Positions 41,168-50,452 of a stretch of DNA of 64,000 nucleotides are shown here, in pieces. The stretch lies in NCBI RefSeq assembly GCF_018474025.1, contig NZ_JAHCTA010000003.1, positions 186,001 to 250,000 of the forward strand, read 5' to 3'. Position 1 is the stretch's first letter; each line of letters starts with the position of its first letter. The translations under genes were made by a program, and so were the position numbers. This stretch comes from Alteromonas oceanisediminis. Lineage in GTDB: Bacteria; Pseudomonadota; Gammaproteobacteria; Enterobacterales; Alteromonadaceae. The notes beneath the pieces are model-generated. The model was given only the letters and a program-made list of their open reading frames with translations, ran no database searches and was not told where the DNA came from.

Positions 41168-42885
41168 TAGGTACGCTCCGTCTTGCTTAAACGCATGTCA
41201 TCCATTGCGCCATGCTTAATTTGCATCGGGTAAACATGTTCATTTTGGTCAATGGCAACGTCCATAAATACCAACCGATTTTGCAATGAAAAACACTCCG
41301 CCATGGCGCCATCCAGGTCCGCCAGTTTATCCACTTTCATGCCCACATGCCCATAGGCTTCAGCCAGTTTGACGAAATCGGGCATTGAATCCATGTACGA
41401 GTGTGAATGCCGCCCTTTGTAAATCATGTCCTGCCATTGTCTAACCATACCCAGTGCACGGTTGTTCAAAGAGATAATTTTTATCGGCAGGTTGTACTGC
41501 AAACAGGTGGAGAGTTCCTGTATGTTCATCTGAATACTGCCATCACCTGTGATCACCACAGAAGTGACATCCGGATGTGCGAATTGCACCCCCATCGCCG
41601 CCGGTAAGCCAAATCCCATGGTGCCCAGACCACCGGAGTTAATCCAGCGGCGCGGTTTTGCGAAGGGATAGTACAGCGCTGCAAACATCTGATGCTGGCC
41701 CACATCCGAACTGACATAGGCATCACCCTTGGTGTGCTCATAAACCGCTTCAACGACACGCTGAGGCTTGATCACTTCATCTGACGGTTGATATCGCAAA
41801 CAAAGGCGTTCTCGCCATTGTTGGATTTGCTTCCACCAGTCCGCTAATCTCGCCTCCTGCTGAGTTAAGTCTTCAGACGCCAGTGCATGCAATAATTGCT
41901 CAGACACTTTATCAATCGTTCCGACCACCGGGATATGCGCGTTCACCGTTTTTGAAATGGACGCCGGATCGATGTCAACGTGAATAATGGTGGCGTGCGG
42001 ACAGAATTTTGCGACGTTGTTGGTCACGCGATCATCAAAGCGGGCACCCAATGCTAATATGCAATCTGCGTTATGCATGGCCTTGTTTGCTTCCAGCGTA
42101 CCGTGCATGCCCAACATGCCAACAAATTGCGGATGCACGCCAGAAAACGCACCAAGCCCCATCAATGTGCAGGTTACCGGCGCATTTAATTCTTCAGCCA
42201 ATTGAGTTACCTGCGCCGATGCGTTCGCGTTGATTGCGCCCCCACCCACATATAACACAGGCCGCTCAGCCGCCATCAGTGCAGCGACGGCTTTTTTAAT
42301 TTGCCGACTATGGCCCTTCTCTGTGGGATTGTATGAGCGCATCGTAACATCATCAGGAAATACATACGGATGCGACTCTTGCACATTGACCAAGTCTTTG
42401 GGCAAGTCTACAACCACCGGGCCGGGCCGCCCAGAGTTGGCGATGTAGAATGCTTTAGCGATTGCCATCGGAATGTCTTCGGTACGCTTTACCAAAAAGC
42501 TATGTTTAACTACCGGTCGCGAACAGCCCACCATGTCAGTTTCCTGAAACGCATCTTCTCCGATATGCATTGAAGGCACCTGCCCTGACAACACCACCAT
42601 CGGGATTGAGTCCATGTAAGCCGTCGCTATACCGGTTAAGGTGTTGGTAGCTCCCGGACCAGACGTGACTAGAACGGTGCCAGTGAGGCCGGTCGAACGC
42701 GCATAACCATCAGCCATATGGGCTGCTGCCTGTTCGTGACGCACGAGAACATGATTCACATCACTTTGCGCATAGAGCGCATCATAAATGTCGAGTACGG
42801 CCCCACCGGGGTAACCGAATACATGTTTCACTCCTACATCTTTTAGCGCTTCAACCACCATGGCTGCGCCCGACATCATTTTCAC
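41167..42885 (-). CDS. ilvI: acetolactate synthase large subunit
   Basis: 572-residue thiamine-diphosphate enzyme making acetolactate/acetohydroxybutyrate. Motifs: [14 protein letters not shown], the catalytic Glu in [16 protein letters not shown] (about residue 51), [12 protein letters not shown], and the ThDP motif [12 protein letters not shown]...LNN. The GTG at 42885 is taken as start because a GAGGAG ribosome-binding site is 8 bases upstream and the length then matches IlvI; an ATG two codons in is also possible. Divalent metal and FAD sites look complete. Confidence 0.96.
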   Translation of the reverse strand: MKMMSGAAMVVEALKDVGVKHVFGYPGGAVLDIYDALYAQSDVNHVLVRHEQAAAHMADGYARSTGLTGTVLVTSGPGATNTLTGIATAYMDSIPMVVLSGQVPSMHIGEDAFQETDMVGCSRPVVKHSFLVKRTEDIPMAIAKAFYIANSGRPGPVVVDLPKDLVNVQESHPYVFPDDVTMRSYNPTEKGHSRQIKKAVAALMAAERPVLYVGGGAINANASAQVTQLAEELNAPVTCTLMGLGAFSGVHPQFVGMLGMHGTLEANKAMHNADCILALGARFDDRVTNNVAKFCPHATIIHVDIDPASISKTVNAHIPVVGTIDKVSEQLLHALASEDLTQQEARLADWWKQIQQWRERLCLRYQPSDEVIKPQRVVEAVYEHTKGDAYVSSDVGQHQMFAALYYPFAKPRRWINSGGLGTMGFGLPAAMGVQFAHPDVTSVVITGDGSIQMNIQELSTCLQYNLPIKIISLNNRALGMVRQWQDMIYKGRHSHSYMDSMPDFVKLAEAYGHVGMKVDKLADLDGAMAECFSLQNRLVFMDVAIDQNEHVYPMQIKHGAMDDMRLSKTERT

Positions 42886-43026
42886 TGGTTTTTCTCCTCA
42901 GCCTCTTTGTGATCAATAGCATCAACGAGATGCGCATGATTGGACTATACGCAAGGGAGTAGGCAGATAAAACACAAAAAACCAGAAAAGTGAGATATAT
43001 ATCCCATTATTTGTATTTATTAGGAT

Positions 43027-43060
43027 AAAAAAACTAAAGGAGACCTGAAAAGCCTCCTTT
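43027..43060 (-). terminator. intrinsic terminator behind maoP
   Basis: Minus strand AAAGGAG (43054-43060) pairs with CTCCTTT (43036-43042), followed by AG and seven T (43027-43033). It ends the maoP transcript and lies about 140 bases before ilvI; it could also contribute to an ilvI leader, but nothing supports attenuation. Confidence 0.8.
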
Positions 43061-43117
43061 ATTGGGATGAATTTACATTTTATTTACAAGTTGCGCGATG
43101 CATAATCGCTGCATGGA

Positions 43118-43495
43118 TTACGCGTCGTCTATCACAATGTCCGAATCTTCAACGTCATCCATTTCATCACGCGAACTCGACGTTTCACGTAACGGCCTTG
43201 AACCGTAAATGTTGCCCATTTTCGGCCGGTTAATGCGCTTTTGATATTTTACCCAGGCGCGTTCAGCGGTACTTTGCGGTTCAGCGTTTCCGTAAGCGGC
43301 CGCAAGTATTGCTTTGTCTTCATCGGTTTCCGCTGGCAACTTACCATCTACCAGCGCGGCGATGAGGCAGCCGTACTGACTTAATGCCTTGCTTTCGCTG
43401 ATCGAAAAGTCACCTGAACGGGAAAATCCATACGGGTAGTTTTTAGGGTCGCTGAACATCCGTTTTAGCAAATCGAGTCGGGTTACATTCGCCAT
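43118..43495 (-). CDS. maoP: macrodomain Ori organisation protein MaoP (DUF413/YifE)
   Basis: 125 residues of the DUF413 family. Characteristic stretches are KNYPYGFSRSGDFSISESKA and AERAWVKYQKRINRPK, closely matching E. coli YifE/MaoP, plus an acidic tail (DEMDDVEDSDIVIDDA). In E. coli, MaoP acts with the maoS site to constrain DNA mobility in the Ori macrodomain, and its gene lies near the ilv cluster. Here it is next to ilvIH, a different ilv operon. The family is confined to Dam-containing gammaproteobacteria, which supports the taxonomic placement. A maoS site was not identified. Confidence 0.88.
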   Translation of the reverse strand: MANVTRLDLLKRMFSDPKNYPYGFSRSGDFSISESKALSQYGCLIAALVDGKLPAETDEDKAILAAAYGNAEPQSTAERAWVKYQKRINRPKMGNIYGSRPLRETSSSRDEMDDVEDSDIVIDDA

Positions 43496-43599
43496 AACAC
43501 ATCACCATCCAGTTAAAAGAATCAAGGTAAACTTACAGTGTCCTTTTAGGGCTAAAATGACGCGCTGTCAAACAACATTTGCATTAATTTTTTGTGACT

Positions 43600-44109
43600 T
43601 TAGACTCGTTTGTTCTTAGGAATCCAAGCCCAAATCATTTCGCATATAACAGGCTCAATCCCCTTGGCATCAGTGACTTTGACGTTGACCGTCACCTCGC
43701 CTTTGTCTTGCTCGATAAGTTGTTGGATTTGTTCATTTGTTAACCATGCCTCGGCCTGCATGTCGCCGGTTGCGCGTTTGACATAATCCAGTTTCATGGT
43801 TTTGATCAAAGGCAATTTGTCACCCGGCAAGTTAGCGCCAACAATAAACCCCGTCGCAGACTCAGCCAGCAGAGCCATCCCCGCGGCGTGGACACTGCCA
43901 ATGTGATTTTGGACTTTTTTGCGGTTTTTCTGACGAAATACCACGCGCTTCAAATCGGTTTCCAGCACCTCAATGCCCACGGTTCCTGTCAGTTTCACTT
44001 TAAAACGGAACATCCATGTGAGTAGCTTGCTGCTGAGCCAATTCGGATACTGGTTCACCTTAACGGCGAAATCGCGCAACGGATTTCTTACGGCATTTGG
44101 ACTTGTCAT
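43600..44109 (-). CDS. DUF4442 hotdog-fold protein (thioesterase-like)
   Basis: 169 residues, DUF4442-type. It resembles hotdog thioesterases: QNHIGSVHAAGMALLAESAT is the central helix region with an acidic residue in the usual catalytic position, flanked by beta strands (VVFRQKNRKKVQ, EVTVNVKVTDAKGIEPVICE). An acyl-CoA substrate is possible but not shown. It is about 100 bases upstream of maoP on the same strand and divergent from the CBM9-like gene. Confidence 0.8.
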   Translation of the reverse strand: MTSPNAVRNPLRDFAVKVNQYPNWLSSKLLTWMFRFKVKLTGTVGIEVLETDLKRVVFRQKNRKKVQNHIGSVHAAGMALLAESATGFIVGANLPGDKLPLIKTMKLDYVKRATGDMQAEAWLTNEQIQQLIEQDKGEVTVNVKVTDAKGIEPVICEMIWAWIPKNKRV

Positions 44110-44191
44110 ACATCAACCTCAACTGGTAATACCAGTTGAGCATAAGCAAGCTTTATGCTGAGTGCAAGTTTAATTGGTCAGAACTATCACG

Positions 44192-44983
44192 ATGATGCTG
44201 CATAAACGTATATTCCACTGGGTAAAAGTAGCCGCCCTGCTCTCGCTACCACCACTTGGCTATACCTCTAACGTTGGAGCCGACACGGCTATTCACGCCG
44301 CAACGCCGCCGATGATTGACGCGGTTCTCTCTGACGCTGTATGGCAAGGTGCCCACTGGTATCCATTGGATCAGGTCATACTGGGTGACACGCCTGACAA
44401 AGAAGATTTTGCAGGCCGCTATGCACTCAGTTGGGATGAAGAGGCGTTATACATCGCTGCGGTGATCACCGATGATATACTGTACGACCAATTCGCTAAT
44501 CCTCTGGTAGGCTACTGGAACGATGACTGCTTAGAAGTGTTTATTGATGAAGATGCTTCTGGCGGCGATCATCTCAACAACTTCAATGCGTTTGCTTACC
44601 ATGTCGCTCTCGACAATCAGGTGGTGGATATTGCGCCGCAGGGAACAGGTGGCACGCCCGTGTTGTTGAACGAACATATTCAAAGCCGCTGGCGGCGCAT
44701 GTCACACTCCCCTTATGACGTCATTTGGGAACTTAAAGTCAGTATTTATGATGACCAATTTGAGTATAGACCCAACGCGGTGTCATCGGCGGGTCCGGTG
44801 GCACTTACCGCAGATAAAGTGATGGGCTTTATGCTAAGCTACTGTGACAGTGATGGTGAAACGGGTCGTGAACATTTTATCGGCTCACACCCGATTGTCG
44901 CGGTCGATGGCGATAAAAATCGAGGTTACATCGACGCTGGCGTTTTTGACTCAGTCAGATTATTACCGCCCACTCAACCATAG
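44192..44983 (+). CDS. secreted CBM9-like (carbohydrate-binding family 9) protein
   Basis: About 263 residues. A hydrophobic leader (VAALLSLPPLGYTSNVGAD) suggests export. The mature part fits the CBM9 fold found in sugar-binding proteins and DOMON-like domains: PPMIDAVLSDAVWQGAHWYP, YALSWDEEALYIAAVITDD, YWNDDCLEVFIDEDASGG and VIWELKVSIYDD. No catalytic domain is attached. An in-frame TTG (44174) exists; the first ATG at 44192 is preferred. It is convergent with the sulfotransferase gene (five bases apart). Ligand unknown. Confidence 0.75.
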   Translation: MMLHKRIFHWVKVAALLSLPPLGYTSNVGADTAIHAATPPMIDAVLSDAVWQGAHWYPLDQVILGDTPDKEDFAGRYALSWDEEALYIAAVITDDILYDQFANPLVGYWNDDCLEVFIDEDASGGDHLNNFNAFAYHVALDNQVVDIAPQGTGGTPVLLNEHIQSRWRRMSHSPYDVIWELKVSIYDDQFEYRPNAVSSAGPVALTADKVMGFMLSYCDSDGETGREHFIGSHPIVAVDGDKNRGYIDAGVFDSVRLLPPTQP

Positions 44984-44988
44984 ACTCA

Positions 44989-46563
44989 TTATACGGCGTC
45001 TTGATTGAGCGGCACATGGTTCGTCTTCAGCACATCGATTAGCGGCCCTGTGTGCGCAGCAAATTGTCGCCAGCGCCCTATTGAGCGCTGGTTAATCGGT
45101 TCTCTCACCTGAACTTTACTGGCAGTGGATACTGGCAAGGTATTATTTTCTACTGCCAGGCATTGCGCCTCAAAATCCAGCTCGCAATGCGTCAATAGTT
45201 GTTTAATTTGTGGCTCAGGAGATGCGACCAATTGCTCATAATCCACCAGTAATAAGTTCGGCAACCGTTCGGCGGCAGCCTGTATAAAATGATAAAACTG
45301 CGCGTAGAACGCTCCAATCCATTCCAATTTGTTGGCGTAGTGGTAATAGGGGCTACTGATCGAAAACAACTGGCGGTAGTTGCCGATACAGGTATCCAGA
45401 GGGTCACGCAGCAAACAAATCATTTTTGCATGGGGAAGTGCTTGCTGAATGAGGTTGGCGTAGAAAAAGTTAAACGGTAACTTATCGACAAACCTGTCGT
45501 TCGCCGACGCCACAATCTGCGTTCTTTCGATATAACGTTCGCCCACCAAATGTGCTGCTAGCTGGCTGGCTTGTGACAATGTGGTTTCATCCAGTACGAA
45601 GTTACCCGGTGTTTGCGTCAGTTGTTTTAATGCAATGCCAAAGTCTTGTAACTCGCCCCCCGAGCCGACTTGGCTGTGCCCGCTCAATATCCGCTCAACC
45701 AGTGTGGTGCCTGAACGTGGCATACCCATGACAAAAATCGGTCTGTTGCTGTCACAGCGTGGATTAGCATCGTTACCGGCAGGCTGACCGAATGTCGCTT
45801 TGGCTGCGGCGGCGAACAAGGTGTTATCTTGTTTCGAGGAGTAGTTCAGCGATTGGCGCTTGCGCGACTTCGCAGATTCAAGTGCGTTAAAAGCGTCGTC
45901 GAAGCGCCGAAGCTGCTGGTATTCAATCGCCAGTGCATGCCCGTAGTGCAAGGCGGCGTCATCAGAATCAGCCTGACTAAAGCGCTGGCTTAAGACTTCA
46001 ATGCGCGTGGCCGCGCCGTTCTTTATTTTAAGATCAGAACGAGCAAAATACGCCTGGTAGAAATCGGGGTTCAGTGCAATCGCTTGATCAAACGCTTGGG
46101 CTGAGCCGCTAAAGTCGCCGCTGAATTTGAGCGAGACCGCGTAATTATAATACACCTGCGCGTTATTTTGCGACACAGCCAATGCTCGCTCAAAACAATG
46201 CAGTGCACGGGTGTGGTCGCCAACACGGCTCAACGCCACACCAATCGTGTCTAAAGCGTTAGCCGACAAGTCAGTATCAATACAGTGGTCAATCGCCGCC
46301 AGCGCCTGAGAAAAATCGCCTGTAATGGCAAAGCACTTGGCCAGATACGCGTAGTACTCGTGTTCAGACCGCAACGATAATGCTTTCTGGATTAACGCAA
46401 TCGCTTTCTGAAACTGACCTAATTCTGAATTGATGATGCCTAATAAAAAATAGCTATCTGCATGCGCGGGGGAGTGTTGAAGATTCTCAACCAATAACTT
46501 ATGTGCGCGTACATAATCGCGCTGATTAATGGCGGCGATGGCGTCGTGATGTAATGACTGCAT
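44989..46563 (-). CDS. TPR-repeat sulfotransferase
   Basis: 524 residues. The N-terminal ~230 residues are tetratricopeptide repeats (ADSYFLLGIINSELGQFQKA, ALHCFERALAVSQNNAQVYY, AQAFDQAIALNPDFYQAYFA). The C-terminal ~270 residues form a Sulfotransfer_3 domain with the PAPS 5'-phosphosulfate loop VMGMPRSGTTLVERIL (about residue 277) and the 3'-phosphate region ICLLRDPLDTCIGNYRQLF. It would transfer sulfate from PAPS to an unknown acceptor. It follows the TonB-dependent receptor gene on the same strand, past a terminator-like hairpin. Confidence 0.87.
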   Translation of the reverse strand: MQSLHHDAIAAINQRDYVRAHKLLVENLQHSPAHADSYFLLGIINSELGQFQKAIALIQKALSLRSEHEYYAYLAKCFAITGDFSQALAAIDHCIDTDLSANALDTIGVALSRVGDHTRALHCFERALAVSQNNAQVYYNYAVSLKFSGDFSGSAQAFDQAIALNPDFYQAYFARSDLKIKNGAATRIEVLSQRFSQADSDDAALHYGHALAIEYQQLRRFDDAFNALESAKSRKRQSLNYSSKQDNTLFAAAAKATFGQPAGNDANPRCDSNRPIFVMGMPRSGTTLVERILSGHSQVGSGGELQDFGIALKQLTQTPGNFVLDETTLSQASQLAAHLVGERYIERTQIVASANDRFVDKLPFNFFYANLIQQALPHAKMICLLRDPLDTCIGNYRQLFSISSPYYHYANKLEWIGAFYAQFYHFIQAAAERLPNLLLVDYEQLVASPEPQIKQLLTHCELDFEAQCLAVENNTLPVSTASKVQVREPINQRSIGRWRQFAAHTGPLIDVLKTNHVPLNQDAV

Positions 46564-46580
46564 GTTGACTCAATGGCGAT

Positions 46581-46611
46581 AAAAAACGCCCTCAGTGTAG
46601 TTCTGAGGGCG
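46581..46611 (-). terminator. intrinsic terminator behind the TonB-dependent receptor gene
   Basis: Minus strand CGCCCTCAG (46603-46611) pairs with CTGAGGGCG (46587-46595) around a seven-base loop, followed by six T (46581-46586). It is 16 bases after the receptor stop and 18 before the sulfotransferase start, so it may only attenuate transcription between them. Confidence 0.85.
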
Positions 46612-46626
46612 CGATTTGCAAGGTGA

Positions 46627-49104
46627 CTAGAGTTCGAAGTTATAAGTGAACTTAATCCCGATTTGACGTGGCGTGATCAGGAATCGGCCATAGTTGCGGA
46701 GCAGATCAACGCGGTTGGGTTCCTGCGAGTCAAATTCCGCCAAACCAATATCGGCCTGATCGCGGCGCACAGAACTGTGCGCGTACTTATCAAACAGGTT
46801 GTCGATATAGAAGGTGACCGCCCAGTCGTCATCTGACACCGTGGCATTAATGTTACTTAGCGCAAAACCGGGTATCGACTCGCCATCAGCCCGAAGCCCC
46901 ACTTTACTGTATACATCGCTTTGCGCTGTGAGTCCGTAGTTAACATCTAGCAATTTGTCATCAAATATTTCCGTGGTGTATTTGAGCCCGACTGAAAACT
47001 GATTCTCAGGCGCACCCGACAACCGGTCACCGTCTTTGCCGTCGTAGAAGTCCTGCAATGGGGTACCCTGCTCGTCAACCACAGCAAACAGGAATGGCGC
47101 GTCAGCGGTCAATTCAGCCTGCGTGTATGAGTAAGTTGCGTAAGCCGTTAATGAGTCTGATAATACCGCTCGCGTACTGATCTCTACCCCTTTACTGTTC
47201 GCGCCACCGGCGTTGGCAGTTATTGGCTGTTGGCCATTGACGGTGGCACCACTGACTTGCGCATCGTCCCAGTCAATATTGAATACCGCCGCATTGAAAT
47301 GGAACTTGTTTTTAAACCACGTGCTTTTGATGCCGATCTCGTAATTAGTTGTTGTATCAGCGACAAATACTTCTTCATTAGGCAGCGCGCATACCTCTTG
47401 TGTAGGCGTTTCATCTACGTCTGGAGGACACGCACCAACACCATTCGATCCACCGATACGGAAGCCTTCACTAACAGTGAAATAACCCATCACATCATCA
47501 GTGAACTGATAACTGGTATTAAATTTAAACAACGTGCCCGAATCGTCTGCCGAAGTCTGCTGAAAATCTAATATGATTGAATCGGATGGATCGCCTTCAA
47601 AGGCCGATCGGAATAAAGGCAAATCAATCGCTGAACGCGAGGTTACGTCGTATTCATAAGCACGAAAGCCCGCAGTCACATCCCAGCGATCGTTAATTTC
47701 GTAAGTAACTTCACCAAATATTGCTGACTCGGTAACTTCACTGTCGCTTACTGATAGATATTCAAGGCTATCTGGGCGCGGGTTACCGCCTGTTTCAAAC
47801 ACATCCAATACAAACTGATCAAAACCCGGCGTAAATTCACTACTTCTCCCATCAGATTCAATTTTGTTGTAGAACGCACCGACTATCCAGCTGAAGTCTG
47901 ATTCGGTGGTCGACACCAAGCGTACTTCTTGGGTGAAAATATCCGCGTTGTCCAGTTCACGGGTAAACGCAGAGAACGCCGGAAATTCTTCATAGGAAAA
48001 ATTCAATCGAATTAACAAATCCGTTTGGTCGCGCTGACCATCAGCTTCGAAGGATGATGACCCGGTTGCGGACACGAGCTCCGCAAAGCCAAGGTCCGCC
48101 TTTAATTCTAAACTGAGTAACTCATCAATCTTTTCACGCGGTTCTTCATAGCGATAAGCCGATTCATACTCACCCACACGGCCACTGAGGCGATTGCTGT
48201 CGGCTAACACATCGTGGTGCACTATCGAGCGCCCATCCACATCCTGTTTCTGATAGAAGTAGGTTAGCGTACCGTCCAGCCAATCTGTTGGCACCCAGCG
48301 CACGGCAATGCGCCCAGTAAAAGTATCTTCACCGTTAGCATCCTCAACACGACGTAGATTCTGTTCGACTGCTTGTGGGTCGTCCCAATCAGGATCCGGG
48401 AGCGAAACACCGCCCTCTCTTACCACATAGTTGTAATCAATAAAGCCCGGATCGCGCAAAAAGTTAAACGACATGCGCACACCCAATGTATCGTCAATCA
48501 GTGGAATATTAACCACACCACCCACTTCTGAGCCCACATCATCGCTTTCTGACATGTTGTAAACATCACCGTAGACTTTGCCGGTCGTGAACTCCAGATC
48601 AACGGCTTTCGGTAAGTAACGGATAGCGCCGCCTAACGTGCCGGCGCCATACAATGTACCTTGAGGCCCGATGAGCACTTCAACACGCTCGACGTCGTTC
48701 AAACGCATGTTAATAAATAGTGGTATTTCACCAAAGTAGGTCGCGACCGTGCCACCGTTTGACCCTGGACCAGACGAGTTTGTGTTCAAGCCTCGCACAA
48801 TAATGGGCGAGTCATTGCGCCCTCCCTGATCCACCACGGTCAGGCCCGGAACCCAGCGCGCCACATCTTCTAGCTGGCCAATATTCTGCTCGGCTAACAC
48901 ATCAGCGGTTAACGCCGTAATATTCAGCGGCACTTCCTGAATGTCGCCGGAGCGCCGTGTCGCAGTAACCTCAATACGTTCTATCTGCGCTTCGCGAGCC
49001 TGAGTCGCCTGGGCGTGTGCCGTTGACACGACACCGGCTGACAGCGCAGTGCCAATAGACAGAGCGACTAGCGAGTAGTTAAACGGCGTAAAACCTTTAT
49101 TCAT
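46627..49104 (-). CDS. TonB-dependent outer-membrane receptor
   Basis: 825 residues. Signal peptide (LVALSIGTALSAGVVSTAHA), a TonB-box-like stretch ERIEVTATRR, a plug domain (QNIGQLEDVARWVPGLTVVD, PIIVRGLNTNSS, VERVEVLIGPQGTLYGAGTL) and a C-terminal 22-strand barrel ending FLITPRQIGIKFTYNFEL. It takes up an unknown ligand using TonB energy; no Fur box or ligand-specific clue was seen. The start ATG at 49104 has AGGA about 9 bases upstream; the open frame beyond it lacks signal-peptide character. Adjacent TPR-sulfotransferase may act in the same process. Confidence 0.93.
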   Translation of the reverse strand: MNKGFTPFNYSLVALSIGTALSAGVVSTAHAQATQAREAQIERIEVTATRRSGDIQEVPLNITALTADVLAEQNIGQLEDVARWVPGLTVVDQGGRNDSPIIVRGLNTNSSGPGSNGGTVATYFGEIPLFINMRLNDVERVEVLIGPQGTLYGAGTLGGAIRYLPKAVDLEFTTGKVYGDVYNMSESDDVGSEVGGVVNIPLIDDTLGVRMSFNFLRDPGFIDYNYVVREGGVSLPDPDWDDPQAVEQNLRRVEDANGEDTFTGRIAVRWVPTDWLDGTLTYFYQKQDVDGRSIVHHDVLADSNRLSGRVGEYESAYRYEEPREKIDELLSLELKADLGFAELVSATGSSSFEADGQRDQTDLLIRLNFSYEEFPAFSAFTRELDNADIFTQEVRLVSTTESDFSWIVGAFYNKIESDGRSSEFTPGFDQFVLDVFETGGNPRPDSLEYLSVSDSEVTESAIFGEVTYEINDRWDVTAGFRAYEYDVTSRSAIDLPLFRSAFEGDPSDSIILDFQQTSADDSGTLFKFNTSYQFTDDVMGYFTVSEGFRIGGSNGVGACPPDVDETPTQEVCALPNEEVFVADTTTNYEIGIKSTWFKNKFHFNAAVFNIDWDDAQVSGATVNGQQPITANAGGANSKGVEISTRAVLSDSLTAYATYSYTQAELTADAPFLFAVVDEQGTPLQDFYDGKDGDRLSGAPENQFSVGLKYTTEIFDDKLLDVNYGLTAQSDVYSKVGLRADGESIPGFALSNINATVSDDDWAVTFYIDNLFDKYAHSSVRRDQADIGLAEFDSQEPNRVDLLRNYGRFLITPRQIGIKFTYNFEL

Positions 49105-49529
49105 GCGGGTTCCTATTATTTTAGTTCTTAATATTGCTATTTGTTGTGTTGAGTAAACCGTGTTATCTGATCGTACGATTTTCGCGGCATAGAATAGGCA
49201 AATGCACAATGCATACCGTATTGCGGCTTTCTCGCTGTCGCATCAGTGCCTAAGCACTGTTGTCATCGATATCATGAGCATCCCCTTCAAACTCGTGTCT
49301 TCCAACTCACCGACGATTGCGCCAAAACTCGAAACCGCGACGAAAAAACAAATTTACACGATGAATGACTGCCTCTTTCTGCACAAGACTAGTGCAAAAA
49401 CACAGATAAAGCACAGGTTTTGTGCGGTTTCCTGTTCAGAGCGTGTGTGGTCGTAATAGAATATCTATGTCAAACAAAGACTTGCGTGCTAAGCTAATTG
49501 ATGCTTACAAATCGATAAGGAAAAAAATA
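49105..49529. other. 425-base intergenic region between TonB-dependent receptor and DUF3185 gene
   Basis: Divergent promoter region. It must hold promoters for the receptor (minus) and the small membrane protein (plus). A short open frame at 49202-49456 on the plus strand has no visible ribosome-binding site or family resemblance. No Fur, Zur or NtrC-type palindrome was recognised. Confidence 0.4.
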
Positions 49530-49721
49530 ATGAATAGCAAATATATCAGCATTATCTTAATCATCATTGGCACGGCGCTAGCCGTCTGGGGTTACAACGA
49601 ATACGAGGCGGCCGGAGCACAGATTTCGCGCGCACTGAGTGGCGACACGCCGATGGAAGCTTGGATCGGCTTAGTTGGTGGAGCGATTTGCATCGTCATT
49701 GGTGCAGCACGTCTTAAATAA
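49530..49721 (+). CDS. small DUF3185-family membrane protein
   Basis: 63 residues with two membrane helices: SKYISIILIIIGTALAVWGY and AWIGLVGGAICIVIGAARL, separated by a short loop (EYEAAGAQISRALSGDTP). Length and layout match DUF3185. The ATG at 49530 has AAGGA 8 bases upstream; an in-frame ATG at 49467 would add a charged 21-residue extension. Function unknown. Its stop is about 15 bases from the end of the tRNA-tail repeat array, transcribed in the opposite direction. Confidence 0.75.
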   Translation: MNSKYISIILIIIGTALAVWGYNEYEAAGAQISRALSGDTPMEAWIGLVGGAICIVIGAARLK

Positions 49722-49735
49722 CCTAAACTCGGGAT

Positions 49736-50316
49736 CCGCCGGGAAACGAGACTCGTAACTGGCCGCATCCGGTCGCGGCCCATGGGGTCGCGATACTGCT
49801 AATTGAACATTGATTTGAGGCTCTGAAATTTGGAGCGGGAAACGAGACTCGTAACTGGCCGGCATCCCGGTCGCGGCCCGTGGGGTCGCGATACTGCTAA
49901 TCGAACATTGATTTGTGATTCTGAAGTTTGGAGCGGGAAACGAGACTTGTAACTGGCCGGCATCCGGTCGCGGCCCGTGGGGTCGCGATACTGCTAATTG
50001 AACATTGATTTGTGGTTCTGAAATTTGGAGCGGGAAACGAGACTCGTAACTGGCCGGCATCCGGTCGCGGCCCGTGGGGTCGCGATACTGCTAATCGAAC
50101 ATTGATTTGTGGTTCTGAAATTTGAAGCGGGAAACGAGACTTGTAACTGGCCGGCATCCGGTCGCGGCCCATGGGGTCGCGATACTGCTAATCGAACATT
50201 GATTTGTGGTTCTGAAATTTGAAGCGGGAAACGAGACTTGTAACTGGCCGGCATCCGGTCGCGGCCCGTGGGGTCGCGATACTGCTAATCGAACATCGAT
50301 TTGTGGTTCTGAAATT
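49736..50316 (-). repeat. six tandem 96-98 bp repeats each carrying the tRNA-Gly 3' tail
   Basis: Immediately downstream of tRNA-Gly, six head-to-tail units start (plus-strand coordinates) at 50221, 50124, 50027, 49930, 49832 and 49736; lengths 97, 97, 97, 97, 98 and 96. Each begins with the reverse complement of the last ~21 tRNA bases (T-arm 3' strand, acceptor 3' strand, CCA region) and then a ~76-bp spacer. The four bases after the tail (AACT) also match the tRNA apart from one inserted base. Units differ by few transitions. The spacer holds a GGCCG/CGGCC stem in which both length changes fall in the loop. The layout resembles rtT repeats behind E. coli tyrT; function unknown. Confidence 0.9.
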
Positions 50317-50392
<76 letters not shown>

Positions 50393-50420
50393 TTTGAGAT
50401 ATGCTTCTTTCGAAGAGGTG

Positions 50421-50451
50421 CGCATTTTACAAAAATATTCGGCAGACGCAA
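50421..50451 (-). promoter_or_regulatory. promoter of tRNA-Gly with GC-rich discriminator
   Basis: Minus strand TTGCGT (50446-50451), 16 bases, TAAAAT (50424-50429), then the discriminator GCGCACC. A GC-rich discriminator is typical of stringently controlled stable-RNA promoters. The mature tRNA begins about 30 bases downstream of the -10. Confidence 0.75.
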
Positions 50452-50452
50452 C

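Noticed and set aside
42800-42965. Leader peptide/attenuator for ilvI (a frame starting MRISLMLLITK).
   Set aside because: It has only a few Ile/Leu codons, runs into ilvI without a terminator hairpin between, and the nearby terminator belongs to maoP upstream.
46627-49200. Fur-regulated siderophore receptor.
   Set aside because: No Fur-like 19-bp palindrome was seen upstream and no siderophore genes are nearby, so the ligand is left open.
49202-49456. Possible 84-residue gene between the TonB receptor and DUF3185 gene.
   Set aside because: No ribosome-binding site, no family resemblance, and composition like non-coding sequence.
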